Positions 39,992 to 48,275 of a DNA stretch of 64,000 bases are shown piece after piece. This DNA comes from Flavobacterium lacisediminis. Lineage in GTDB: Bacteria; Bacteroidota; Bacteroidia; Flavobacteriales; Flavobacteriaceae. The notes below the pieces were generated by a model. It searched no databases. It worked only from the letters and a program-made list of their open reading frames with translations, and was not told where the DNA came from. Location of the stretch: contig NZ_JAPCIO010000003.1 of NCBI RefSeq assembly GCF_025909975.1, positions 1 to 64,000 of the forward strand. The letters run 5' to 3'. A program made the position numbers and the translations under genes. Position 1 is the first letter of the stretch, and each line of letters opens with the position of its first letter.

Positions 39992-41001
39992 TGGAAAATA
40001 ATTTTGAAATCAATAACCAAGAAAACGAAAATTTAAACTTTGAGTCTCGTTTAAACTTACAACCGCTTCAAGACAATGTCCAAAAAGTAAAAGCCGAAAT
40101 TGCTAAAGTAATTGTGGGGCAAAACAAAATGATTGATCAACTATTGGTAGCTGTTTTATCTAATGGACATGTTCTACTTGAAGGAGTTCCTGGAGTAGCA
40201 AAAACTATTAGTGCCAAACTTTTAGCAAAAACATTATCATTAGATTTTAGCCGAATTCAGTTTACTCCAGATTTAATGCCTTCCGATATTATTGGAACTT
40301 CTGTATTTGATTTATCAAAGTCTACTTTTGAATTTAAAAAAGGACCAATTTTCTCAAATTTTGTGCTTATTGACGAAATCAATCGTGCTCCTGCTAAAAC
40401 TCAAGCAGCGCTTTTTGAAGTTATGGAAGAACGCCAAATTACTGCCGATGGTACAACTTATATTTTAGAGCGACCTTTTTTAGTAATTGCTACACAAAAT
40501 CCAATTGAACAAGAAGGAACATATCGATTACCTGAAGCTCAATTAGACCGTTTCTTGTTTAAAATCAATATCGATTATCCAAATTTGGCAGAGGAAATTC
40601 ATATCATTCAAAAAGAAAATGAGTTACAAAGTCGTGATAAAATGAGTGCGATTGCAACCATTATTTCACAAAGTCATATTATCGAATTTCAAGAACTGGT
40701 AAAACAAATACTAATCGAACAAAACTTAATCGAATATATTGCGAAAATAGTTTTAAACACACGTGAAAATGCATTTTTGTATTTAGGTGCTTCACCTAGA
40801 GCATCTATAGCCATTTTAAATGCTGCTAAAGGTTTTGCAGCTTTACGTGGAAGAGATTTTGTTACCCCAGATGATATTAAAGATGCAGCAATTCCTGTTT
40901 TACAACACAGAGTTGTAGTAACTCCAGAACGCGAAATGGAAGGGATTACAAGTAACGAAATCATAAAACAAATTGTTGATTCAGTAGAAATTCCAAGATA
41001 A
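39991..41001 (+). CDS. MoxR-family AAA+ ATPase
   Basis: 336 residues. An N-terminal acidic leader of about 25 residues precedes the AAA_3 domain. Walker A is GVPGVAKT at about 65-72, Walker B VLIDEINRAPAKTQAALFEVMEERQ (about 127-151), sensor 1 in IATQNPIEQEGTYRLPEAQLDRF. The lid includes ASPRASIAILNAAKGFAALRGRDFVTPDDI. MoxR ATPases act as chaperones that remodel partner vWA/DUF58 proteins. Its direct partner is most likely the DUF58 protein encoded 25 bases downstream. Central energy-using component of the operon. Confidence 0.95.
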   Translation: MENNFEINNQENENLNFESRLNLQPLQDNVQKVKAEIAKVIVGQNKMIDQLLVAVLSNGHVLLEGVPGVAKTISAKLLAKTLSLDFSRIQFTPDLMPSDIIGTSVFDLSKSTFEFKKGPIFSNFVLIDEINRAPAKTQAALFEVMEERQITADGTTYILERPFLVIATQNPIEQEGTYRLPEAQLDRFLFKINIDYPNLAEEIHIIQKENELQSRDKMSAIATIISQSHIIEFQELVKQILIEQNLIEYIAKIVLNTRENAFLYLGASPRASIAILNAAKGFAALRGRDFVTPDDIKDAAIPVLQHRVVVTPEREMEGITSNEIIKQIVDSVEIPR

Positions 41002-41025
41002 TTAATTTAGATCCATTTTTAAACA

Positions 41026-42360
41026 ATGCGCAGAATTTTCAAACAGCTTTATCTTAATAATTTTCTTTTTTATTGCCTGATGGGAATCATTTTGCTATTC
41101 ACAATAGCATATTTTTTTCCCTCATTATATCATGCTGTTTGGTATGTTTTATATGTTTTAATAGTATTCGTATTAATTGATATCTTATTACTTTTTGGTA
41201 CTAAAAAAAAGGTAATAGGTATCCGAAACATGTCTGAAAAACTGTCTAATGGTGATGAAAATGAAATTTATATTGCATTAAACAATCAGTTTACTTTCCC
41301 TGTTCGTTTAAAAATAATAGATGAAATTCCGTTTCAATTTCAGCAACGAAATTTTGAAGTCATAAGAAAAATAAAAGCTCAAACAAAAGATGATTATCGC
41401 TACATTTTAAGACCAACGGAACGCGGTGAATATTTTTTTGGAAATCTTAATATCTACGTTACATCTCCCCTTCGATTAGTAAGTAGAAGATTTACTTACG
41501 ACAACAATCAAATGGTTCCTACTTATCCATCGTATATGCAATTAAGAAAATACGATTTAATGGCATTCTCTAATAATTTATTCCAATATGGATTAAAGAA
41601 AATTAGAAGAATTGGACATACTATGGAATTTGAACAAATTAAAGAATATGTTCAAGGAGATGATTTAAGAACCATTAATTGGAAAGCAACAGCGAAAAAA
41701 AATCAATTAATGGTAAATCAATACCAAGATGAAAAATCACAAAATGTGTATATGGTAATTGATAAAGGAAGAGTTATGAAAATGCCTTTCAATGATTTGA
41801 GTCTTTTAGATTATGCCATCAATGCAACATTAGTTTTATCAAATGTAATTATAAAAAAACAAGATAAAGCAGGAATGTTTGCTTTCTCCAAAAAAGTTGA
41901 AAATCGTGTCGTTGCAGAAAAAAGACAAAGTCAAATGCAACAAATCATGGAAAATTTATATAACATAAAAACCGATTTTTTTGAAAGCGATTTTAGTCGT
42001 TTATATGTTGACGTAAAAAAGCATATCAATCAAAGAAGTTTAATAATTTTATATACTAATTTCGAAACACTCGACGGATTGCACCGACAACTACCTTATC
42101 TTAAAGGTATTGCAAAAAATCATTTATTGGTTGTCGTTTTTTTTAACAACACAGAGTTAAATGAACTAATACATAAAAAAGCTGATAACGTTCAAGAAAT
42201 TTATGACAAAGTTATTGCTGAAAAATTCGCATTCGAGAAAAGATTAATTGTAAATGAATTAAGAAAATATGGAATCTACTCTGTTTTAACCCAACCAGAA
42301 AACTTAACTTTAGATACCATTAATAAATATCTAGAAATTAAAGCCCGAGGAATTCTTTAA
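41026..42360 (+). CDS. DUF58 protein (vWA-like), MoxR partner
   Basis: 444 residues. Two N-terminal membrane helices (CLMGIILLFTIAYFF, VWYVLYVLIVFVLIDILLLF), then a beta domain with LRPTERGEYFFGNL. The DUF58 signature GDDLRTINWKATAKKNQLMV lies near residue 212, leading into a vWA-like domain (NVYMVIDKGRVM, LLDYAINATLVLSNVII). The canonical MIDAS DxSxS reads DKGRV here, so metal binding in the usual way is doubtful. It follows the MoxR gene closely and completes the core set. Confidence 0.9.
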   Translation: MRRIFKQLYLNNFLFYCLMGIILLFTIAYFFPSLYHAVWYVLYVLIVFVLIDILLLFGTKKKVIGIRNMSEKLSNGDENEIYIALNNQFTFPVRLKIIDEIPFQFQQRNFEVIRKIKAQTKDDYRYILRPTERGEYFFGNLNIYVTSPLRLVSRRFTYDNNQMVPTYPSYMQLRKYDLMAFSNNLFQYGLKKIRRIGHTMEFEQIKEYVQGDDLRTINWKATAKKNQLMVNQYQDEKSQNVYMVIDKGRVMKMPFNDLSLLDYAINATLVLSNVIIKKQDKAGMFAFSKKVENRVVAEKRQSQMQQIMENLYNIKTDFFESDFSRLYVDVKKHINQRSLIILYTNFETLDGLHRQLPYLKGIAKNHLLVVVFFNNTELNELIHKKADNVQEIYDKVIAEKFAFEKRLIVNELRKYGIYSVLTQPENLTLDTINKYLEIKARGIL

Positions 42361-42369
42361 AATATAAAA

Positions 42370-42918
42370 ATGAATCTTTACGTATTAATGCAATATTGCT
42401 TTTTTGGATTCGGAATTTATAATTTATTCTTTCTTGTCTTGAGAAAAATTAAAGCTTTACAGGATAAAGTTAAATTTAAAGAAATTGATCAAGCTGCAAC
42501 ACTAACAATATTTTTTTGTGGACTCATTTATTTAGTCAACTGGTCTTTTGATTGGTTATATATTTTTATAAACCATGATTCTGAAAACAGTAAATATATA
42601 ATTAATAGATTGAATGGTCCTTATGGATTCTCTGTATATGCACAACAATTATCCTATATAACTTCTTGTTTGCTGTTCTTCTTAAATTTTATTAAAAAAA
42701 ACTCCTTTTTAAGGTTTATTATTGGTTTCATATTTCTTTTTAACTTCGAAAAATTTGTAATTATCACAAGTTCATTTCATCGTGATTACTTGCCAAGTTC
42801 ATGGACAATGTATCATCAATCTTATGGTTGGTTAATAGCAGATTGGTTAATAAAAACATCAATTTTTATGAGTTTTACAACAATCACCTATTTCGTAATT
42901 AACAAGAACAAACGTTAA
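42370..42918 (+). CDS. Uncharacterised membrane protein (182 aa)
   Basis: I do not recognise it. About five membrane helices (CFFGFGIYNLFFLVL, LTIFFCGLIYLVNWSFDWLYIFI, ITSCLLFFLNFI, FLRFIIGFIFLF, FMSFTTITYFVI). The loop FHRDYLPSSWTMYHQSYGWLIADW is rich in His, Asp and Trp and recalls quinone-side loops of some polytopic oxidoreductase subunits, but this is only a visual impression. It starts 9 bases after the DUF58 stop and is the last gene of the operon before a likely new promoter at 42944-42973. Confidence 0.6.
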   Translation: MNLYVLMQYCFFGFGIYNLFFLVLRKIKALQDKVKFKEIDQAATLTIFFCGLIYLVNWSFDWLYIFINHDSENSKYIINRLNGPYGFSVYAQQLSYITSCLLFFLNFIKKNSFLRFIIGFIFLFNFEKFVIITSSFHRDYLPSSWTMYHQSYGWLIADWLIKTSIFMSFTTITYFVINKNKR

Positions 42919-42943
42919 AAAATGTCAAAATAATTTTTCTAAG

Positions 42944-42973
42944 TTTAAATAACAAAGATAATTTTTATCTTTA
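42944..42973 (+). promoter_or_regulatory. Bacteroidota-type promoter of the amidohydrolase pair
   Basis: TTTA (42944-42947), 18 bases, TATCTTTA (42966-42973): one mismatch in each box against TTTG-N19-TAnnTTTG. It ends 23 bases before the start codon. Confidence 0.5.
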
Positions 42974-42996
42974 GCCTTTACTAAACCAAAAAAAAC

Positions 42997-45900
42997 ATGA
43001 GATACTTATCGTTATTGTTAGTATTCTTTATGGCTTTAACTAGTCAAGCACAAGAATATTTTCCAAAAAATGATGGCGTAAAACAAAGCTTCAAAAACTA
43101 TGTTGCTATTACAAACGCCACTATTTATGTATCAGCAACGCAAAAAATTGAAAAAGCCACGCTGTTAATCAAAGAAAACAAAATTATTGAAGTTGGAGCC
43201 AATGTTACCATTCCAAAAGGCGCTACCATTGTTGATGCTACTGGAAAAACTATTTATCCTTCTTTCATAGAATTATACAGTGAATTTGGAATTAGCAAAC
43301 CAACTCCAAGACCGAATGGGAATTTCACACCTCAATACGAAAGCAACCGTGAAGGTTATTATTGGAATGACCACATCAAACCAGAATACAATGCGTATGA
43401 AAACCTAAGCTACGATCAAAAAGCAGCTGGAGGTTTAAGAGAAGCTGGTTTTGGAACAGTCTTAAGTCACCACAACGATGGTGTAATTGCAGGAACAGGT
43501 TTGCTTTGGACATTAAACGATTTCGGCACAAACGCTGATAGAATGTTAAAAGATAAAGTATCCCAACATTTCACTTTCAACAGAAGTAAATTTACCAAGC
43601 AAAGTTACCCTTCTTCTATGATGGGAAGTATGGCTTTAATTCGTCAGGTTTTTCATGATGCTAAATGGTATACTCAAGGAAATGCAACTAACAAAGATTT
43701 ATCTTTAGAAGCCTTCAATGCAAATAAGTCATTACTTCAAATTTTTAACGCAGGAGATAAATTAAATGATTTAAGAGCTGATAAATTAGGAGATGAATTC
43801 GGAGTAAAATACCTAATCAAAGGTGGTGGAAACGAATTTGAGCGCATTGACGAAATCAAAAAATCAGGAGCTACTTTTATCATTCCTTTAAATTTCCCAG
43901 ATGCTTACGATGTTTCTGACCCGTATTTAGCACAACAGGTAAGTTTGAGCGATATGAAATTTTGGAATCAAGCACCTTTCAACTTGAAAATTTTAGCTGA
44001 GAACAATATTTCATTTGTACTTACTACATCTGATTTAAAAGAAACAAAATCGTTCTTATCAAATTTAAGGAAGGCCGTTTTATATGGTTTACCAAAAGAC
44101 AAAGCATTATTAGCTTTAACAGAAACTCCTGCAAAATTGGTAAATCAATTTGACAAAGTAGGTTCTATTTCTAAAGGAAAATTAGCGAACTTTATTATCG
44201 TTTCTGGAGATATCTTTGAAGACAAAAGCAATATCTTAGAAAACTGGGTACAAGGAAATCGAAACATCATCGATAAAATCAATCCAACTGATATCAGAGG
44301 TACTTACGATTTAGTTTTTGACAACCATAAATTCGAATTAAAAATCGAAGGTGAAACTTCAAAATTCGAAGCAAAAGCAGTTAAAGATAGTATCAACTTT
44401 GGAACAAAAATTCAGTTCAATGATCCGTGGGTGAATTTGGTTATCAAAAATCAAGATACTACAAAAGCGAATTTCGTTAGACTTTCAGGAACTTTCGTAA
44501 AAGACATGATGCAAGGAAAAGCCGTTTTAGAAAATGGAAACGAAACTTCTTGGACGGCAACTAAAAGAGCAACTGAAGTTAAAGAAGATAAAAAGAAAGA
44601 CGATAAAAAAGACGAACCAAAAGTACCGTCTATGTATGCTGTAACGTATCCAAATATTTCTTTTGGAAACGACGAAAAACCAAAACAAGAAACGATTCTA
44701 TTCAAAAATGTAACCGTTTGGACAGGTGAAAAAGAAGGAAATCTTAAAGAAACCGATGTTTTAATCCAAAACGGAAAAATTGCGAAAATTGGCAAAAACT
44801 TACCTTCAACTGGTGCAAAAGTAGTTGACGGAACAGGCAAACACTTAACAGCTGGAATCATCGACGAACATTCGCACATTGCTATTTCAAATGGAGTTAA
44901 CGAAGGTGGTCAAAATTCATCAGCAGAAGTTACGATTGAAGATGTTGTAAATTCAGAAGACATCAATATTTACAGAAATTTAGCTGGTGGAGTTACTTCG
45001 GCTAACTTATTACATGGTTCGGCAAATCCTATTGGTGGTCGTGCAGCTTTCATCAAATTAAAATGGGGTTATTCTCCAGATGAAATGTTAGTAAAAGATG
45101 CTCCAAAATACATCAAATTTGCTTTGGGAGAAAACGTAAAACAATCGAATTGGGGTGATTTTGCTCGTAACCGTTTCCCTCAATCGCGTATGGGTGTGGA
45201 ACAAGTCTATGAAGATTATTTCACAAGAGCTATCGAATACAAAAATGAGTGGGATGCCTACAAATCTGGAAAGAATAAAAAAATGCCAAGATTTGATGTA
45301 GAAATGGAAGTTTTAGGCGAAATTTTAGCTAAGAAACGTTTCATCACTTGTCACTCATACGTGCAATCGGAAATCAATATGTTAATAAAATTAGCCGAAC
45401 GTTATGGATTCAAAATTCAAACATTCACTCACATTTTAGAAGGTTATAAATTAGCAGATAAAATGTCGGCTCATGGTGTTGCTGGATCTACATTTGCAGA
45501 TTGGTGGGCTTACAAATATGAAGTAAATGATGCCATTCCATACAATGCAGCTATTATGCAAAATGAAGGTGTAAAAGTTTCTATTAATTCAGATGATGCT
45601 GAAATGTCAAGACGTTTGAATCAAGAAGCAGCTAAAACAGTTAAATACGGAAACGTAACAGAAGAAGAAGCTTGGAATTTCGTAACCTTAAATCCAGCTA
45701 AAATTCTTCAAGTAGATAACAAAGTAGGAAGTATTAAAGTGGGTAAAGATGCCGATGTAGTACTTTGGTCTGATAGCCCTTTATCAATTTACACAAGAGC
45801 AGAAAAAACATTAGTAGATGGAATCATTTTCTATGATTTAGAAAAAGAGAAAGAAGTGATGAGTGAAATTCAAAAAGAAAGAGCTGAATTAATCAACTTC

Positions 45901-46020
45901 ATGTTAGACGCAAAAAACAAAGGAATGAAAACGCAATTGCCTAAGAAAAAAGAAAACGGTCATTACCACTGTGATACTTTAGGAGAATATTGCAAAGAGT
46001 CTCACTACAAATACAACTAA
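42997..46020 (+). CDS. Periplasmic tandem amidohydrolase, one degenerate and one complete domain
   Basis: 1007 residues with signal peptide MRYLSLLLVFFMALTSQAQ. Two amidohydrolase-superfamily domains lie in tandem. Domain 1 (about 30-450) ends in the usual ALTETPAKLVNQF ... GSISKGKLANFIIVSGD but has IELYSEFG where the metal-binding HxH should be. After a Lys/Asp-rich linker (about 528-545), domain 2 (about 555-985) keeps H625 and H627 (GIIDEHSHIAIS), later His in ITCHSYVQS and FTHILEGYK, and Asp in SINSDDAEMS. It ends with NPAKILQVDNKVGSIKVGKDADVVLWSD. The tail has a Cys/His cluster (GHYHCDTLGEYCKESHY). The next gene starts 2 bases later. The substrate, possibly a peptide or cyclic amide, is unknown. 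Confidence 0.88.
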   Translation: MRYLSLLLVFFMALTSQAQEYFPKNDGVKQSFKNYVAITNATIYVSATQKIEKATLLIKENKIIEVGANVTIPKGATIVDATGKTIYPSFIELYSEFGISKPTPRPNGNFTPQYESNREGYYWNDHIKPEYNAYENLSYDQKAAGGLREAGFGTVLSHHNDGVIAGTGLLWTLNDFGTNADRMLKDKVSQHFTFNRSKFTKQSYPSSMMGSMALIRQVFHDAKWYTQGNATNKDLSLEAFNANKSLLQIFNAGDKLNDLRADKLGDEFGVKYLIKGGGNEFERIDEIKKSGATFIIPLNFPDAYDVSDPYLAQQVSLSDMKFWNQAPFNLKILAENNISFVLTTSDLKETKSFLSNLRKAVLYGLPKDKALLALTETPAKLVNQFDKVGSISKGKLANFIIVSGDIFEDKSNILENWVQGNRNIIDKINPTDIRGTYDLVFDNHKFELKIEGETSKFEAKAVKDSINFGTKIQFNDPWVNLVIKNQDTTKANFVRLSGTFVKDMMQGKAVLENGNETSWTATKRATEVKEDKKKDDKKDEPKVPSMYAVTYPNISFGNDEKPKQETILFKNVTVWTGEKEGNLKETDVLIQNGKIAKIGKNLPSTGAKVVDGTGKHLTAGIIDEHSHIAISNGVNEGGQNSSAEVTIEDVVNSEDINIYRNLAGGVTSANLLHGSANPIGGRAAFIKLKWGYSPDEMLVKDAPKYIKFALGENVKQSNWGDFARNRFPQSRMGVEQVYEDYFTRAIEYKNEWDAYKSGKNKKMPRFDVEMEVLGEILAKKRFITCHSYVQSEINMLIKLAERYGFKIQTFTHILEGYKLADKMSAHGVAGSTFADWWAYKYEVNDAIPYNAAIMQNEGVKVSINSDDAEMSRRLNQEAAKTVKYGNVTEEEAWNFVTLNPAKILQVDNKVGSIKVGKDADVVLWSDSPLSIYTRAEKTLVDGIIFYDLEKEKEVMSEIQKERAELINFMLDAKNKGMKTQLPKKKENGHYHCDTLGEYCKESHYKYN

Positions 46021-46022
46021 TC

Positions 46023-47315
46023 ATGAAAAAATATATAGTTCTTTTATTTATTTCTTTGTTTGGGTTTGCCCAACAAACGCCAGCTTCAAAACAAAGTAAA
46101 TCGATTTTAATCTTAGGCGCCAAAGCGCATTTAGGAAACGGACAAGTCATTGAAAACAGTTTAATTTCAATTATCGATGGAAAAATTGCTGCAATTGGTG
46201 ATGCCACTGTAATGAAACCCGCTAAACACGATATCGTGATTGAAGCTTCAGGAAAACACGTTTATCCTGGATTCATTGCACCAAACTCAACATTAGGTTT
46301 AGTAGAAATTGATGCCGTGAGAGCTTCAGATGACGAAAGTGAAATAGGTGATTTTAATCCTCATGTGAGAAGTGTTATTGCCTACAATGCAGAATCAAGA
46401 TTAGTGGAAACTACACGCCCAAATGGTGTTTTATTAGCTCAAATTACACCAAGAGGTGGAAGAATTCCTGGAACATCTTCAATCGTTCAATTAGACGCTT
46501 GGAACTGGGAAGACGCTTCCATCAAAACTGATGACGGAATTCACTTAAACTGGCCAAGAAGCTATTCAAGAGCGGGTTGGTGGGCAGAACCAGGTGGAAT
46601 CGAAATGAACAAAAACTACGATCCACAAGTAAAAGCTATTCAAGAGTATTTTGACAATGCTTTTGCTTATTTAGGAAGTAAAAATGCTAAAAAAGATATT
46701 CCATATGAAGCTATGAAAGGTTTACAATCGGGTGAAAAAACCTTGTTTGTAAACGCAAATGGTGAAAAAGAAATTATTGATGCCGTTTTATTCAAAAAGA
46801 AAAACAACATCAAAAACATGACAATTGTTGGTGGTTATTATGCTTTTAAAGTAGGTGCATTATTAAAAGAAAATAATGTTTCTGTTTTATTAAATCGCGT
46901 TCACAGTTTGCCACTTTTAGAAGATGAAGATGTTAATTTACCATATAAAAATGCTAAATTATTAGTAGATGCAGGCGTTTTAGTTGGCTTACAAAATGCA
47001 GGCGATATGGAACGTATGCAAACCAGAAATCTTCCGTTTTACGCTGGAACTTGTGCAGCTTGGGGACTTTCAAAAGAACAAGCGTTGCAATTAATCACAG
47101 GAAATTCAGCTAAAATTCTCGGTATAGATAACCTTTACGGAACTTTAGAAACTGGTAAGAGTGCTACATTATTTATATCAGAAGGTGATGCTTTAGATAT
47201 GAAAACTAATATTATCTCGTTCGCTTTTATTGATGGAAGACAAATCAGTTTGGAAAGTCACCACACGGAATTATACGAACGTTATAAAGGAAAATTTGAA
47301 CAACAAAAAAAATAA
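46023..47315 (+). CDS. Amidohydrolase-fold protein lacking the metal site
   Basis: 430 residues from the ATG at 46023 (signal peptide MKKYIVLLFISLFGFAQQ); an upstream in-frame start overlaps the preceding gene and is rejected. The N-terminal sheet (ILILGAKAHLGNGQVIENSLISI) and C-terminal LITGNSAKILGIDNLYGTLETGKSATLFISEGD are typical of imidazolonepropionase-like amidohydrolases. At the HxH position, however, it reads YPGFIAPNSTLGLVEID, and no replacement His pair is evident. It resembles the inactive domain 1 of its neighbour. Two-base spacing to the upstream gene suggests a stoichiometric complex in the periplasm. A strong terminator follows. Confidence 0.85.
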   Translation: MKKYIVLLFISLFGFAQQTPASKQSKSILILGAKAHLGNGQVIENSLISIIDGKIAAIGDATVMKPAKHDIVIEASGKHVYPGFIAPNSTLGLVEIDAVRASDDESEIGDFNPHVRSVIAYNAESRLVETTRPNGVLLAQITPRGGRIPGTSSIVQLDAWNWEDASIKTDDGIHLNWPRSYSRAGWWAEPGGIEMNKNYDPQVKAIQEYFDNAFAYLGSKNAKKDIPYEAMKGLQSGEKTLFVNANGEKEIIDAVLFKKKNNIKNMTIVGGYYAFKVGALLKENNVSVLLNRVHSLPLLEDEDVNLPYKNAKLLVDAGVLVGLQNAGDMERMQTRNLPFYAGTCAAWGLSKEQALQLITGNSAKILGIDNLYGTLETGKSATLFISEGDALDMKTNIISFAFIDGRQISLESHHTELYERYKGKFEQQKK

Positions 47316-47320
47316 GACCA

Positions 47321-47351
47321 AAAGCCTTTCAGTAAATGAGAGGCTTTTTTT
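47321..47351 (+). terminator. Terminator after the amidohydrolase pair
   Basis: An 11-bp stem with one G·T pair (AAAGCCTTTCA / TGAGAGGCTTT), a 5-base loop and a T run. The following promoter's -7 box begins about two bases past it. Confidence 0.85.
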
Positions 47352-47352
47352 G

Positions 47353-47360
47353 TACTTTTG
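47353..47360 (+). promoter_or_regulatory. -7 box of the TrmH/SpoU-like gene
   Basis: TACTTTTG followed by C is a perfect TAnnTTTG box, 17 bases before the start codon and directly behind the terminator T run. The -33 region would lie inside the terminator hairpin. Confidence 0.5.
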
Positions 47361-47377
47361 CACTATAATTTTTATTC

Positions 47378-48169
47378 ATGAAACAAATCACCTCGGTTCA
47401 AAATCCGTTTATTAAATCGTTAGTTCAATTACAAGAAAAGGCAAAAGTTCGCAAACAAACGGGCACTTTTTTAATTGAAGGAAAACGCGAAATTGAATTG
47501 GCACTAAAAGGCGGTTATGAATTAGAAACCATTCTATTTTTACCCGAAATTATTTCGGAAAAACAACTAGACGATTTAACAACTAAACCGTTAAACGTAA
47601 TAGAAATCTCAAAAGAAGTCTATCAAAAATTAGCTTATCGCGATACTACCGAAGGAATTTTAGCTATTGCCAAAACAAAATCATTAGCGTTATCTGATTT
47701 AAAACTTTCTAAAAATCCATTAATTTTAGTTGGGGAATCTTTAGAAAAACCAGGAAATGTCGGTGCAATTCTAAGAACAGCAGATGCCGCAAATATTGAT
47801 GCAGTTATTATTGCCAATCCAAAAAGCGATTTATATAATCCAAATATTGTTCGCTCAAGCGTAGGTTGCTTGTTTACCCGACAAATTGCTATTGGAACTA
47901 CAGAAGAAGTTATTGCTTATTTGAAAGCGAATAACATTAATATTTATTCGGCAACTTTACAAGATTCAACAGAATATCATACACAAAACTACACCACTCC
48001 TACCGCTTTAGTAGTAGGAACAGAAGCCACAGGTTTGTCAGAAAAGTGGAGAACCGAAAGCACTAAAAACATTATCATTCCAATGCAAGGCGAAATAGAT
48101 TCTATGAATGTTTCGGTGGCAGCCGCTATTTTGCTATTCGAAGCCAAAAGACAAAGACAATTTCAATAG
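47378..48169 (+). CDS. TrmH/SpoU-family RNA methyltransferase
   Basis: 263 residues. An N-terminal RNA-binding substrate domain (SVQNPFIKSLVQLQEKAKVRKQTGTFLIEGKREIELAL) is followed by a SPOUT trefoil-knot catalytic domain with the three motifs: GESLEKPGNVGAILRTADAA (motif 1), LVVGTEATGLSEKW (motif 2) and IIPMQGEIDSMNVSVAAAILLFEA (motif 3). Enzymes with this N-terminal domain 2'-O-methylate 23S rRNA or tRNA; the exact nucleotide cannot be read from sequence. Preceded by its own -7 box, with the (p)ppGpp enzyme gene 106 bases further on. Confidence 0.92.
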   Translation: MKQITSVQNPFIKSLVQLQEKAKVRKQTGTFLIEGKREIELALKGGYELETILFLPEIISEKQLDDLTTKPLNVIEISKEVYQKLAYRDTTEGILAIAKTKSLALSDLKLSKNPLILVGESLEKPGNVGAILRTADAANIDAVIIANPKSDLYNPNIVRSSVGCLFTRQIAIGTTEEVIAYLKANNINIYSATLQDSTEYHTQNYTTPTALVVGTEATGLSEKWRTESTKNIIIPMQGEIDSMNVSVAAAILLFEAKRQRQFQ

Positions 48170-48225
48170 CAATTTCAAAATTCAACTTCAAATTTTTGTT
48201 CTTTATTCTTTTCTCTATTTTCTCT

Positions 48226-48257
48226 CTTGTACAATTAGAAAAAATACTTTACTTTTA
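48226..48257 (+). promoter_or_regulatory. Bacteroidota-type promoter of the (p)ppGpp synthetase/hydrolase gene
   Basis: CTTG (48226-48229), 20 bases, TACTTTTA (48250-48257): one mismatch in each box. The -7 box ends 18 bases before the start at 48276. Confidence 0.5.
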
Positions 48258-48275
48258 GTTGGTTAAAGAAAATGT

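Noticed and set aside
44451..44879. Minus-strand open frame of 142 codons inside the tandem amidohydrolase gene
   Set aside because: Antisense to a conserved reading frame, without recognisable features.
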